Origin: Nymphaea colorata
Lineage: Eukaryota; Streptophyta; Magnoliopsida; Nymphaeales; Nymphaeaceae
NCBI RefSeq assembly: GCF_008831285.2
Contig: NC_045138.2
Coordinates: 27,561,934 to 27,625,933 of the forward strand
DNA: 64,000 bases
Direction of reading: 5' to 3'
This document shows, in pieces, positions 52,912 to 64,000 of the stretch. The translations under genes and the position numbers were made by a program. The notes under the pieces are model-generated. The model saw only the letters and a list, made by a program, of their open reading frames with translations, did no database searches and was not told the DNA's origin. The stretch's first letter is position 1. The number at the start of each line of letters is the position of its first letter.

Positions 52912-53171
52912 TAAGCCGGGGCATCCGGCCGGCCCGCTCCGACAACAAGTCGGGCCAGCCCGCGGCGGCCCAAGCCGGTCCAATTAAATTTAAAAATGTA
53001 TTTTTAAATATAAAATAATATATAAATATAATGAATTATAATAAAATAATATATATATATATATTAATAAAAATTTTAAAAAACCAGTCCCTTTTTCTTG
53101 GGCCTGAATCCGGACCCGAGTCGGGCCGAGCATCGGGTACCCAACACGGCCGAATCTGGTGTCCAGCCTTA
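52912..53171. mobile_element. GC-ended, AT-cored MITE-like element
   Basis: About 260 bp. Both ends are GC-rich with ggccg/cgggcc/cggcccg words, while the middle (52985-53085) is almost pure AT. The left end taagccggggcatccgg and the reverse complement of the right end taaggctggacacc are related, so it has imperfect terminal inverted repeats. This layout matches widespread small plant DNA-transposon derivatives with ggcccgg-rich termini (hAT-type is my guess). No target duplication could be confirmed. Confidence 0.55.
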
Positions 53172-54246
53172 TTCTCAAATAGTTGATTATGTTTCAAATG
53201 TTAAAAGTGACAAACTCTTTATACCACACAAAAAAAGAAGGATGGTTGCATAGGTTGAAGCATGACGACATGGTAAGGTTCTAAAAGGAACGATCAGTCT
53301 CTCTTGCTTACCTAAAATCATAAGTCTCTCTTCATTACCTAAAATCATATGGCTTAGGTGAATAAAATGGAATACAATGAAGTGATGCCCGTGAAGCCGA
53401 AGCTATCTAGCGATTCATTGCATGCCTTCAAAGATGTCTCTCGAAAACGTTCCTCGGTTTGGGGATCATCTTTTTCCAGTCTATTGTTATGAAAAATTGA
53501 AATATGTTGCAATAAACGGTATAGCGCAAAAAACACAAATCAAACACAATAAAATGAATCTGAAAAGGGAGTCAAAATTTCTTGAGTAGTTATAATACTA
53601 TAAATTCATTAGCATAGGAAAGTCATGGGTACAAAGTTAGAGGTCTTACGAGGTATGGGGAGCATTGAAGAGACTTTAGAGGATGTCTAAAAAAAACAGT
53701 GTGTTCTTAGAACACATGCTTGTAAAACACACAAAAAAATACCATATTTGTGATTCAGAAAACATGATCCATGTGATATACCGCTGATACAGAACCGTAA
53801 TTTTCTTGTTTTCAATTGTCTTAAAAGGCTTGTAAAATTCATGAAATACAAAATTCAAGCATAGACGTAACCAGCTGGTCATGCCAAACATTTCATCCAT
53901 ACATGGTTTAAAGAATGCAATTAACAACGCGGAAGATTCAAATCCATCTGCAACATATACAGATCTCCTAGAATTCCCAGGAAATTACTGCTCTCATTCA
54001 TAAAATAGTAGGCCCTGATAACCCCGACAATTCACGTCCTTAACTCGCAAAAATTGACTCCATTTTCAAAAGCTTGCATCATCAATATGACTGGTACTCC
54101 ACTGCCCAATTTGACGTTTCATTGGAGGGAAGGTCCGCGTTGTCGAGAATCTCGAGTCTGTAGTTGCGCACGTTCGGGAATGCATATTCTCATTCTTCTT
54201 CTGATGAGAAATTCAAGAGAAATTTCAGTGTATCTCATTCCTCTGT
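53172..54246. other. Intergenic region and probable 3' UTR of the unknown minus-strand gene
   Basis: AT-rich, with no supported gene. The 3' UTR of the gene ending at 54247 probably covers its last few hundred bases. Confidence 0.5.
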
Positions 54247-57200
54247 CTAATTTGCATCTTCATCAGAAGATGGATTCTCTACCTCACCACCATCAGAACT
54301 ATCATCCATGTGAATAGGAGACTTGTGCCCCACAGAGTCATCATCGATCTCATACTTCTGAAATTTCACTTTTGTTTTTCCATGCACTATGATATCCTTT
54401 CTTTTTCTACCCTTGTTTTTGGCAAAATTCTTTCCCCGAGAAGCAGTCACAAACTGAATGGAAGCCGTTTCAGCATCCTGAACAACAGGTTTCTCTTCCT
54501 TCTCAACATCGATATAGAAAAGATCAGCATCATGCTCTGGTTCCTGATCGTGAGTCTGATGCATGGGAACTGACTGTTCTTTATCCATCGCCATGTCAAA
54601 CCCAAGCCTTGACATGTTCTCAACAAACTCTCTCAAACCTTTGTCCTCCAGATTGAAAAGCCACTCTGACCTCACCAAAAATTGTGAATAAAATCAAAAC
54701 ACTGAATAAACAAGGCAATTGAAAACAGATATATAACCAGTGAACTCACTGAGAAGTCCTTGAGGGGTTGATAAATCTGACGCAGTTGATTTATCAACAC
54801 CTGCTGCACTACTGATACAGCTGATCAAGTTTGTAGGAAGATTTGATCGGGAGAATGCATTTGTATACGAAACAGCCCTGTCATGATCCTCCTCAGACCT
54901 GTTATCAATCACTGGCATTAATTTGTGACTGGAAATAACCTACCAATGCATTGTTCACGCAAATAACCTCAATAAAAAAAAAATAAAAAAAGTCCATCAC
55001 ATTAAATATGTGACCCTAGAAATTCATCGAAAACTTCTCAAACTTGGGTTCCACATGACATTAACTTATGTATGTTTGCATCTAACACGAGACAAATCGT
55101 GTGTATATACCTTGCCAGCTGTATTGCCTTATGGGTTACAACCAATTTTGTCAGTAAGAAGCTCCCTAAGGAACCAACGGAACCATCATCCACTGTCCCT
55201 GGCTTGAGGAAGGAAAATTCAGGTAATATTACAGCATCATAAAGAACTCTTCGTAGTAGTTTTTGCTCCTCAATATCCTGCATTAAACGATATTTCCCGT
55301 TTAGAATTCATGAAAAAGAATCGTGCACAATTCTGGCTGCAGACACTAAAAACCAATTGACTTGCACTAAAACAAGCAAAATCTCCTCAAATATCACTTC
55401 AGATTAATTATGAACCTGACATCTATGAACTATCAAATTTGAGTGCTCACCAATAAAGAGGTGACGGGTAAGGTTGGCAGTAGCAGCTGCCTCAAGAGAA
55501 TCCCTGGTTGAAATAATAGAAAAAAAGGGTTAGTTACATATATGATAATATACATAACGTAACATCAAATGCACAGTTGCCACAGACAGAAGCAAGCCAA
55601 ATTTTACGCTGGCAAGAAGAAATATATGAGAAAAATATATCACCTAAGATCGCTTATGCTGTACAAGATATCAACCAATTGATATAGTGGTTCTATGACT
55701 AGATTGCCTTTACCCCGTGGAAAAAAAAACATTAACCAACTTAGCAGATTAGCTATTGCTAAATCGACCACCTGAATAAGGAAAGAACAATGAAACAAAA
55801 CTAAGTTCTTTAGAGAAAGAATCTTGCATATTATACAATGATTTTCAATGCAATTGACAGATAAGAAAAACCAGTCAAAAGTTATATCTTACTGAGAGGT
55901 AGAATGATTAACTAAATTAGGTACGATAGCATCATGAAGCATCTCTTTATCTGTTATCATCATTTTGAGTTGCCTTTAATCCTTTTTATTTAAAGTTAAA
56001 ATTGGAGATGACATTCTTATCACCATTGGCACTGTAATGATGTTAAATACGAAAACTGCTCAATAACAAGCCAAGACTTCAGTTGCAAATCTATGGTTAA
56101 CACTTAACACCACAGGAATAAAGGAGAAGAACAAGAAAACAGAAATCACTGGCCATGTAATGGTGAATTAAAAAGCTGCAAGACCAGCGGCTGATATTCA
56201 AATTTTTCATAAACCCAGTTGATTGCTTCCGGTTATGTGAACAATTCAAGTTACTGCCACTATAAGCCTCAGATGTAAGATGGTGTCTAAATGAAAGAAC
56301 CCAAACCGTATCCAAATCAGTTTAGCAAGGCAATTAACTGTAGAAACAAAACGATTTTAAACCACAATTGGTAATCCTACGAACTTAGCAAGGTAATTAA
56401 CTATAGAAACGGCACAATTTAAAGCCATAGTTGATCATCCTACGAAGAAGGAAACGACCTACAAGGCTACAATTTTAAATTTATCCACTTATACTCAATT
56501 GGCAACTGAAGTGCACAAGAAGAGGAAACGAGTAGTAAAAATTTTCGAGATGTAGAGCCAGAGAAACAAAACATCACCAAAAAAATTCAAGTTTCGGAAT
56601 CCCATGATGCTACCAACAGCCCACCCCGTCAATTCCTTCCGCAATGCATCTTTTGCAATCCCATTCTTTCCGCGGAACTGGTCAATGATCTTCAAGCATA
56701 ACCTAAGCAAGAAAACCTCACTCATAACAAGTCCAGCCAGAACTCCCAATCCGCATTCTTTTTCAAAAATTCCTTTTAGAATTTCATCGCCAACCAGCGG
56801 AAAGAACGCCCCGAGTTGATCCTTCTCATCAGAAGCTTCACTCATTCTCAGTGAGCGACTTATACTCCAGACACTAATGAACTCCAGCAGATCGCGAAAA
56901 GCGATGGAATTGTGCCCTTTATTCACGTCGCACGCGCTTAAATACTTAGACATTCCGTCTATCAAATGCCGAATTTTCCTTGCTGATTTCTTCTCACTCT
57001 TGCTAGAAACCACCCCTGATCCCTCCACAAAGATCGCCACGACGATTTCGAATATCTCAGAAACCAATGGAGCCAGTGCTGCGGCGCTTTTCTCACCGGA
57101 GGAAGAGGTCGTGCACGAAGAGATTGTCTGAAAGAGCTTACGGGCGAAGGAGACTCGATCAGAAAGCGAAATTCCCGCGGTATCGACCTCATGCAAATGC

Positions 57201-57442
57201 GAAAGAGCGAAGCACCAGACGATTTCGAGAGGAGCATCGATTCTCGCCTGCACCAAGCGAGCGAAAACCAATCTAAATTCCGAAAAGTTGCGTCTGCCGC
57301 CTTTGAATTCCTCCAGCAGCCTCTCTACCGAATCCTTTGACAGTTTCACGTAGTTCTTGCTCGTGAGGAGATCGAAATTGTCCGCCGCTCGATCTCCTTT
57401 CTCTATAAAGACAACGTCCTCCATTTTCTTCGCGAATTCCAC
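54247..57442 (-). CDS. Uncharacterised plant protein, about 600 residues, 6 or more exons
   Basis: I do not recognise a named domain. Exons in transcript order: 57442 to about 56578 (or 56573), 55771-55644, 55503-55416, 55277-55111, 54898-54750 (or from 54928), 54665-54247. From exon 2 onward the phases close. The exon 1 to exon 2 junction is uncertain: the strong donor (g/gtgatg at 56578) leaves the wrong phase for the exon 2 acceptor, whereas a weak donor (gttttg, 56573) fits and reads NFFGDVVDLAIANLL. The 288-residue first exon looks mostly alpha-helical (for example SKNYVKLSKDSVERLLEEF). Later segments include LLRRVLYDAVILPEFSFLKP, RAVSYTNAFSRSNLP and GLLKWLFNLEDKGLREF, which I associate with uncharacterised angiosperm proteins. 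The tail is acidic and has a basic cluster (KNKGRKRK) that could be a nuclear signal. Two ATGs compete, at 57442 and 57424. Confidence 0.75.
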
Positions 57443-58446
57443 AAGGATTTGAAATAGGGCTTGGAAGGCAACTTACGGCTTCCTGGCTCGCTGTCGAAGA
57501 TAGTTTGGGATTTCTCTCTCTTCTTCTGAACCTCCACAGAGACGCTTAAACCCTCCAAAAACCCTAGCGCATACAGGTTTTGACGAAAGTCCAAGCGGGT
57601 CGGATATTTTCAATTATTCAATTTCATCATCATTATCCTGGGATTTGGATTTGGATCGTTGCAGTTTCAGGCTGGCGTCTGGGCATCGGTACCGATAGAT
57701 ATTCGGTATTCGGTCAGACTCGGGCTTCAATCGACTTCCAAAATTGGCTTCATAAATTGTCGAAAATGAGATTTTAGAAGCATGCAAACTTTTTTATCAT
57801 TCAAGACAAAAACAGTATTTTTGCAGTTTTTTGACAACAATAAAATGAGAAATGTAACTTTTCTTTTGTTCAAACATCAAGACACAACTAAAATGACTTA
57901 AAACAATTAAGTATTTTAAAGTCGATCATAAAACCGTACGTAAAACAATTAAAACGATCTCATGCTCCTATTATGTATTGCGAAACATATTAAGTTCCAA
58001 TAAATATTTTCAAACAAACAGTTTTGAAGGTTAATTTAAATCAACTCATAACTTTCTTTTTGTAGACAATGTAAACTACTAACTACTATATGCATTTAAT
58101 GTTACCTTCTTCCCAAAGAGATAAAATTTCAAATATGAATATTTCTTTTTCGCATTACCATAAATCAGGTTTGAGCAGAATTTCCACATTTGACAGGCAA
58201 AAGTAAAAACAGAGATAAAATTTTTAAAAAATTAGATTTCAAGTTAATATTAAATTTTTAAAACTATAATTCGGTCTCCTCATCAAAAAAAAAAAAAAAT
58301 CCATGAGGCGTTGTGGAGAAGAGGCCTTGATATTTCAGGTCCGAACCCGAGGACGGCTTTCTGGTCATTCTATGGTCGCCGGCTTTCTCCTCCTATATAC
58401 GTAGTTGCAAGGAGGCGTTTCGGGGGTGCGATGGAAGGAGGAGGGA
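57443..58446. promoter_or_regulatory. Divergent intergenic promoter region (unknown gene / ERV1)
   Basis: About 1 kb separates the minus-strand start at 57442 from the ERV1 start at 58447. The flanks are GC-richer and the centre is AT-rich. It contains a 12-bp perfect palindrome (atcggtaccgat, 57685-57696) and a poly-A run near 58287. Whether it works as one bidirectional promoter is not known. Confidence 0.4.
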
Positions 58447-61400
58447 ATGGCGCAGCAGAGCCCATTGGACTTGGTCCTCAGGACGTGCGACTCCATGAGC
58501 CAGTGCCTTCAGTCGAAAGTGTCCCACATCGTCGACGGAATCCAGCATATCCAGAAGAAGCACGTCCACAACGCTAACGAGGCTCAAGTCGGTGGAGCGA
58601 AGGCTGTGGGCTTGCCGCCATTTCTCTCGTCTTTCTTCTCATCCGCGACTGCTGCTTTTGGACCTTCTCCAGCCAAGAAGTCCGGTGGCGACGCTGTTAC
58701 GGCGGTCCTCCGTAGCTCCACCGCCGATGTTCGATGGGAGAAGGATGGCGCTAAGAATGCCTATCCCAAGGTTCCTCTCTTTCTCACTCTCTCTGAATTG
58801 TTGGTCAGGTCACTGGCAAGTGTGGATGGTTAGTCAAATTTCCGAGGGAACTCTCTTTTCCGGATTCTTTCGTCTGATTTTATAGGCGAAAGGTTGTGAT
58901 TATTGGTTCGATTATTTTCTTTGACAAGTTTGGGTGCTTAGTCGTTCTTTGAGGGAATTCGGGGCTACCCACCCCTTCTCAAATATTTTTTTTGTTAAAT
59001 TGTTGGATGCTTGTTGAGTTTTACTTGGAATTCTGACTCCCCACGTCCGCTTTCTTCTCATTTTAGCACTCTCGGCCCTTTATCGTTTCGCAATTGATCG
59101 TTTACTACTTTAAATTACTGGTTCTGCTGTAACTGCATCCATATGGTTCTCGTTCTATGTTATTATTTATCTCAGCTTGTGGGGTGGGGAGACTTTATTC
59201 TCATTCTATGTTATTCTATGTAAATTACTGGTTCCGCTTTCTTCTCATTTTAACTCTCTCGGCCCTTTATCGTTTCGAAATTGATCGTTTACTACTTTAA
59301 AGTTTAAATTACTGGTTCTGCTGTAACTGCATCCAAATCGTTCTATGTTATTCTTTATCTCGTTCTATGTTAGCACTCTCGGCCCTTTTTCTTCTCACAC
59401 AGTGTTATTTTTGTTCAATAATTCCTTCCGACAGGCTCCGAGACCCTTAACGAAGGAAGAACTTGGAAGGTGTACATGGACCCTGCTTCATGCAATTGGA
59501 GCCCAGGTGCTGACTTTTACCCGTTCCATCCTTCTCTTTTTGTTTCTTTTTCCTGATTTTTTATGGGTGTTTGTGTTCCCTGATAGACGTGTATTATTGT
59601 TGTAACTTAAGAGTTGATATGGTTTTAACATACTTTCACCTTGATGTGTTTGTGAAATCTGTCATTTCATGTGTATACTGCTACGCCGTCGGGATCATAT
59701 TCTTATGATTGTGAATGCTAGTTAACAAATACATTTTGTGGATCACAACGTCCCTTTGTTAGAGGAATTCATTGACATATGCTCTTGTCTGAACAACTAA
59801 GCAAGTTGTATTGAGTTTGTATGATAACAATTGAGTAGATGAAAATGTCTTCACACAAAAGAACCTAATTTTGTGTAGTTAACAAGAAAGTTTTGCAACC
59901 ATTATTTGGTATCACATGAGGCGAGGGATCATTTTCAGTTTCAAGTTACTTTCAACCTGACTGACGAGCAATATAACACTTAACTGCTAGAAGTTTGGTC
60001 CCATATTAAAAATTATGAGAAATTTTCAAGGGAAAGGGATTGGTTAAGTGATTGCTTGTCTTAGTTCAGAGTCTTTTTTGGGGGTTGAAACCGAAGTTAC
60101 TAAGGAGCAGGTTAGGATCGGGAGGCTGACCGCAGTGTGGGAGTGTGCTGGTTGTTATAGTGGTACCAAAACTGGTTTAACGCTCATAGTTGGGGTTCCA
60201 CATGTGCGCATCATGATGAGAAGTTTCACTCATATTCAAAATTGTGAGAAATCTTCAATGCATTCAATTCAATGCATTGTTGGGAGGAATTAGACCAGCT
60301 ACTTGGTAGGTTGTTTCCCCAGTTGCAGCCAGATGAATTTCATGTTTAGCTGTTTTAATTCAGTTGACTGGAAGATGGACTGTGAATCGTGAAATATCTA
60401 GCTGGACATGACCTTATGGAATAGGTTTACATGACCTTGGCTTGAAAAAAACCATGTCGATACTTGGTAGTGCCGACCAACACCTGCATAAAAGGAATGG
60501 TACAAGAAAACAAAAAAGAGGAAGGGAATGGTGACAGGCTTTATTCAGCAACTCAAGCAGTTGATGCTTATATAGGCCCCGGACTGGGTCTCACTGGTGT
60601 GTGAACGAACCTGCTCTGACCTGAAACCAACCCCAACTAAACAATGGTACCACTCTGTCAACTCCGTAGCAGTAATCCTTCTGTAAGAAAATTATGAGTC
60701 TTAATGGTTAAGAATCATGTCAGTACCATTCATTTTGGTGGTTTGCAGATTGGTGATGCCATTGTAATATGTCTGTTAGCACCAGCTTGATGCAGTTGTG
60801 TTGAAGTTGATAATGTCCTGTGGAAGAGATGGTTACAGTCTGCTCTCTGCATAATTGTTGTATATTTTCTTGGTTCCTTATTTGTTTTTGAGGAAGAAAT
60901 CTCATTATTCAAGTCTTAGTTCATTCATCATTTTTGTTTAAAAGTTTGATTTTTTATGCCAACCTGGTGTAGGAATAGGTCAAAGCAGCTGAACCTATTT
61001 TGATCTCTGTGCATGTGGTACTTTGGTTGATATTTACTTTCTATTTGTATTTGCTGCTTTCAGTATCCTGATCATCCAACAAAGCAACAGAAAAGAGATG
61101 TCAAAGAGCTGGTAAGTTGTGATACATTGTTTTCCTAGGACTTCTCCATTTCATCCAAATACATGCTGTTGTGCTTGTCATGTGCAATCTGCTGAAACTG
61201 AAAGCTGTTTCATTTAATCATGATGAACATATGTGCACATGATTAATTCGTTGGACCTTTACATGTTAGTAGATATCTTCCATACAGCTTTGGAAGACCT
61301 CCTTCACTGGATTATGTAAGGAGCACTCTCTGAACTCGTGATCTCTTTCACACTGAAGTTTGTAGTCCAACCCCAGACAGGTGAATGGAGCTCTTCTTGA

Positions 61401-61696
61401 CAGCTAGGCAAAACTTGATATCATACCATTATTTAGTTGCTGAAGTGTTGAAGTATAGGTATTCTTTTTGAAGCAGTTCTGAGAAGTGTACACCTACTGA
61501 GCTGCCCCTGCTTTAATAGTAGAAGCAATGGTCAAAGTGTATGCTTCAACCTCTTTAGGTTTCCCAGTCATGGATTCTTAGTTCAAAATTTTTGTATGTT
61601 GTGATGGAAGAACTTTTGATAGATGCTCCTCCCTTCTTTTTCCTTGTCCTATGCATCATTAATGTATTTCAGAATGACAAGTGTGTCGGTTTGGAA

Positions 61697-61736
<40 letters not shown>

Positions 61737-63911
61737 CGCTCGCTCTTGCTCTTGCTAGTACTGTGCCCACTCTGACATAGGGCATCAGTTTTCATTTAAT
61801 ATGTTTGCCAAACCTCGTTCCCTCACATCCTCTGTCCGCACAAGAAAACTGATTGTTTTCACTAGTACATGTCAAAGTAAATTGATTTAACTTGAGATCT
61901 GTATATCCTCATTGTGTTTGTGGCTCAAGTACTTTCATATGGTATACAAACGCTAATGATCCCTGATGTATCCTATGGTCCTAGCTTTGACACAAATTGT
62001 GAACCTCTTGTTGGGGATCATGTGTGTACACACACACACACACACACACAATTCTTATACATGGGTACATCCATATATCTACTTGCACATATGTGTATAG
62101 CTAGTATATGTGTACGTAAGATAGTATAAATTGTATATAGGTTGTATTTTATTTTCTGTTACTTGTACTTAATGTTTTATGGTGCTTTTTTCTGGTCAAT
62201 TTTAACATTTTACTAGACTGAGCTAGTCGTCTACAACCAAATGATAGCAATCTAGTCATTGAAGGTAGCCTAATGGGTAGCTCTGTTGTGTTTTGAGCTA
62301 TATATGTTGGGGTTCAAATTGTACCTTTTTATGCATATGTGTGGTGTGCCTTGTGCACTTGTGGGTTTTTTTTTTTTTAACCCTTCTTTGATTGTGCCAT
62401 CAAACACTGTTATTGTGATTTTTGCAAGGATACCAAGTTTTTTTTTTCTTTTGATTCAGCTGAAGATGCTTACAACTGTATCAGGTTTAACCTTTAACCA
62501 GGTTGAGCTAGCTGTCTAGCCATTGAGCTAGTTCAGTGGCCAACTTGTGTCTTGAGCTGTATTTATCAAGGCGTTCAACAACAACCTGCCTGGCCCTGCC
62601 CCCACCCCCATCACCCCCTAACACCTTGCCTATGCTTTTCGACACATTGACCTTCAATAAACATTATGTTTTTTTATCTGTTTATGTTGTATTCACTCGT
62701 CAGTATTTTTCTTACCTTTGTCAGTTTGATGGTGCCTTTGTGTTCATACTGTTATTATGATTGTTGGCCAAATATTTGCTAAATAATTAAGTTATTTTTT
62801 GCTTTATTCTTGTGAAGATAAAAGGCATTTGCACCTGCATTATGTAGTTCTGGTCCGTCTTGCTGGCGCTAAAACTAAATCCATCATACATGGTATGAGA
62901 TAGTTGTTGACCTTATGCAATAAAGTAGAACCAAGCATAGACAGAAATATGGGGGTTGATTTTATCTTCTTTTTTGAGTTACACATTCTCATGTGTTGGG
63001 GTCTCCTGTTGAAGACAAAGTTGCAGTTCCTTGCGTCTGTGCTTAAATTCTTGCCTGGCCATGTGAAAAACTGATCTCCAGGTTGTACTAGTTCTTAATA
63101 GATGTGCCTAGGTCATGGGTGATTTTTCTTAATGCATCAATCTCTTTCCTTTATGATTTGCAATAAAATGCTCAATGACATTCTTCCAGACTGAACTCAA
63201 TGCAATTGCTTACCACCATTCCATTGGACAATGGGGCAACCTGTAATCTTATTCCTGCTGTCTGCTGAACATTGCATTTGTGAAGTTCCCTTTGTTGTTT
63301 AGGTTTAGATATCGCCTCCTGCATGAGTGCAACTATTAGTGAACCAATCGAGTTTTTGTGTCTGCAGATGGCAATATTATCTCGATTACACCCTTGCAAG
63401 GATTGTGCAGATCATTTCAAGGAAGTTCTCAAGTAATTCATCTTATCATAAATTAATCTTTCTGTAGATGGTCATATAGTTATATCTATACTCAAACTGT
63501 TTTATTTGTACATGGAAGTTAAATGTGCTATCTTGGGTCCATGGTGTCCAAGAATTGACAAAAACATACTTTCTGTTTCGTGCTTTCTGTTCATCAGGGC
63601 AAATCCTGTGCAGGCTGGTTCACAAGCTGAACTCTCACTGTGGTTGTGTCATGTACACAATGTCGTTAACAGAAGGTAAAGGTGGTAACAAGCTGAAATC
63701 CACTAGGCCTGTTACACAGCCGCTAGTTTTTGTCATTCATAATTATGCTTGGACGTTTATTTGGTTAACCTGGTTCTATTTCATACTTGTCTCCATTTAC
63801 AGCATTGGGAAGCCCGTCTTTCCATGCAACCGGTTAGAAGCAAGGTGGGGAAAGCTGGAATGCGAGGACCGTCTATGTGATGTGCAGGTCTTAACTCCAA
63901 ACCTTAAGTGA
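58447..63911 (+). CDS. ERV1: FAD-linked sulfhydryl oxidase ERV1, 6 exons (3' end possibly outside window)
   Basis: Flavoenzyme of the mitochondrial intermembrane space that reoxidises the import receptor Mia40 and passes electrons to cytochrome c or oxygen. Exons: 58447-58770, 59435-59506, 61064-61111, 63368-63432, 63598-63675, and from 63803. The last exon either reads through to TGA at 63909-63911 or splices after CDVQ at 63887 to an exon beyond the window. About 206 residues. The 108-residue N-terminus is poorly conserved. The Erv domain has LGRCTWTLLHAIGAQYPDHP, the redox HPCKDCADHF motif (CxxC next to FAD), LWLCHVHNVVNRS and FPCNRLEARWGKLECE. The tail CEDRLC is the plant-type C-X4-C shuttle pair. 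The residue after GR in GRCTW is Cys where relatives usually have Ala or Ser. The exon 1 donor (gttcct) is weak but in phase. Confidence 0.92.
59047..59361. repeat. Imperfect direct duplication in ERV1 intron 1
   Basis: Copies at 59047-59173 and 59234-59361 (about 127 bp each) both run from ccgctttcttctcatttta through tttatctc. They share cggccctttatcgtttcg and ctgctgtaactgcatcca. The second has a small internal insertion (agttta). Fragments (ctctcggccctttttcttctcac) recur once more just after, near 59377. Confidence 0.9.
60450..60730 (-). mobile_element. Possible LTR fragment, antisense, in ERV1 intron 2
   Basis: Read on the minus strand, a TATA box (cctatataagc, about 60568-60577) is followed about 20 bp later by an AATAAA signal (gaataaagcc, 60537-60546). 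That promoter-to-poly(A) closeness is typical of LTRs. Candidate ends tggtag and tacca are seen, but no matching target duplication was found. No internal coding remnants. Confidence 0.3.
61701..61733. repeat. (CT)n microsatellite in ERV1 intron 3
   Basis: A 33-bp pure CT tract followed by gcgct/tcttgc-rich sequence. Confidence 0.95.
62028..62050. repeat. (AC)n microsatellite in ERV1 intron 3
   Basis: A run of AC units preceded by tgtgtgt, giving a short GT/AC palindrome. Confidence 0.95.
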
Positions 63912-64000
63912 CCGTCGGTTTGTTTGGAGTCAACTTTGGACACGACTGCATGTATGTCTGATCTAGGAGTCCTTAATTTGTTGCTCGTTCCTTTTTGTGG
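63912..64000 (+). other. ERV1 3' UTR or last intron, window edge
   Basis: No further exon is recognisable before the window ends. The stretch is either 3' UTR (if exon 6 reads through) or intron. Confidence 0.4.

Noticed and set aside
54310-54573. Plus-strand ORF over 54.3-54.6 kb
   Set aside because: Antisense shadow of the last exon of the unknown minus-strand gene.
58405-58446. Longer ERV1 N-terminus
   Set aside because: That frame starts at a TTG. The first in-frame ATG is at 58447.

Overview
The window is nuclear DNA from a land plant, almost certainly an angiosperm. All six recognisable genes are split by many GT-AG introns, the intergenic DNA is AT-rich with long (TA)n and (CT/GA)n tracts, there is LTR-retrotransposon debris, and the proteins match plant versions of conserved eukaryotic families. 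I see no bacterial, phage or organellar gene organisation. The lineage within angiosperms cannot be fixed from this sequence alone.

Layout. 1-7.8 kb is gene-poor. Its main feature is a 1.05-kb fold-back (inverted-repeat) element at 2061-3107 with a second, one-armed copy at 5001-5577. 8.2-19.6 kb (+) holds a complete 14-exon gene for the B55-type B regulatory subunit of protein phosphatase 2A, preceded by two stop-start-overlapping upstream ORFs. 23.0-39.2 kb (+) holds a 16-exon Xaa-Pro dipeptidase (prolidase) gene. Its introns carry a decayed copia-like retrotransposon (33.3-35.2 kb), a 266-bp solo-LTR-like insertion with an intact CAAAT target duplication (37.6-37.9 kb) and other repeat remnants. 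42.8-46.5 kb (+) is a complete type I protein arginine methyltransferase gene (PRMT1), with a predicted 11-nt micro-exon. 48.0-52.7 kb (-) encodes a secreted or ER saposin-like protein of the MIR-interacting/Canopy type. 54.2-57.4 kb (-) is a multi-exon plant gene of unknown function. 58.4-63.9 kb (+) is the FAD-linked sulfhydryl oxidase ERV1, whose extreme 3' end may lie beyond the window.

The genes do not form an operon or pathway. They are independent housekeeping-type loci: phosphatase targeting, dipeptide turnover, arginine methylation, ER luminal folding or trafficking, an unknown, and mitochondrial disulfide relay. The last two are divergently arranged around a 1-kb intergenic promoter region. 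PRMT1 and the saposin gene are convergent.

Exon coordinates were derived by hand from splice-site dinucleotides, reading phase and remembered family sequences. Phases close exactly for five genes. The first junction of the unknown gene is not resolved. I found no clearly novel biological system. The most interesting non-gene observations are the fold-back element, the micro-exon, the tandem uORFs, a phase-compatible cassette exon in prolidase intron 8 and the GC-rich MITE-like insertion upstream of the saposin gene.
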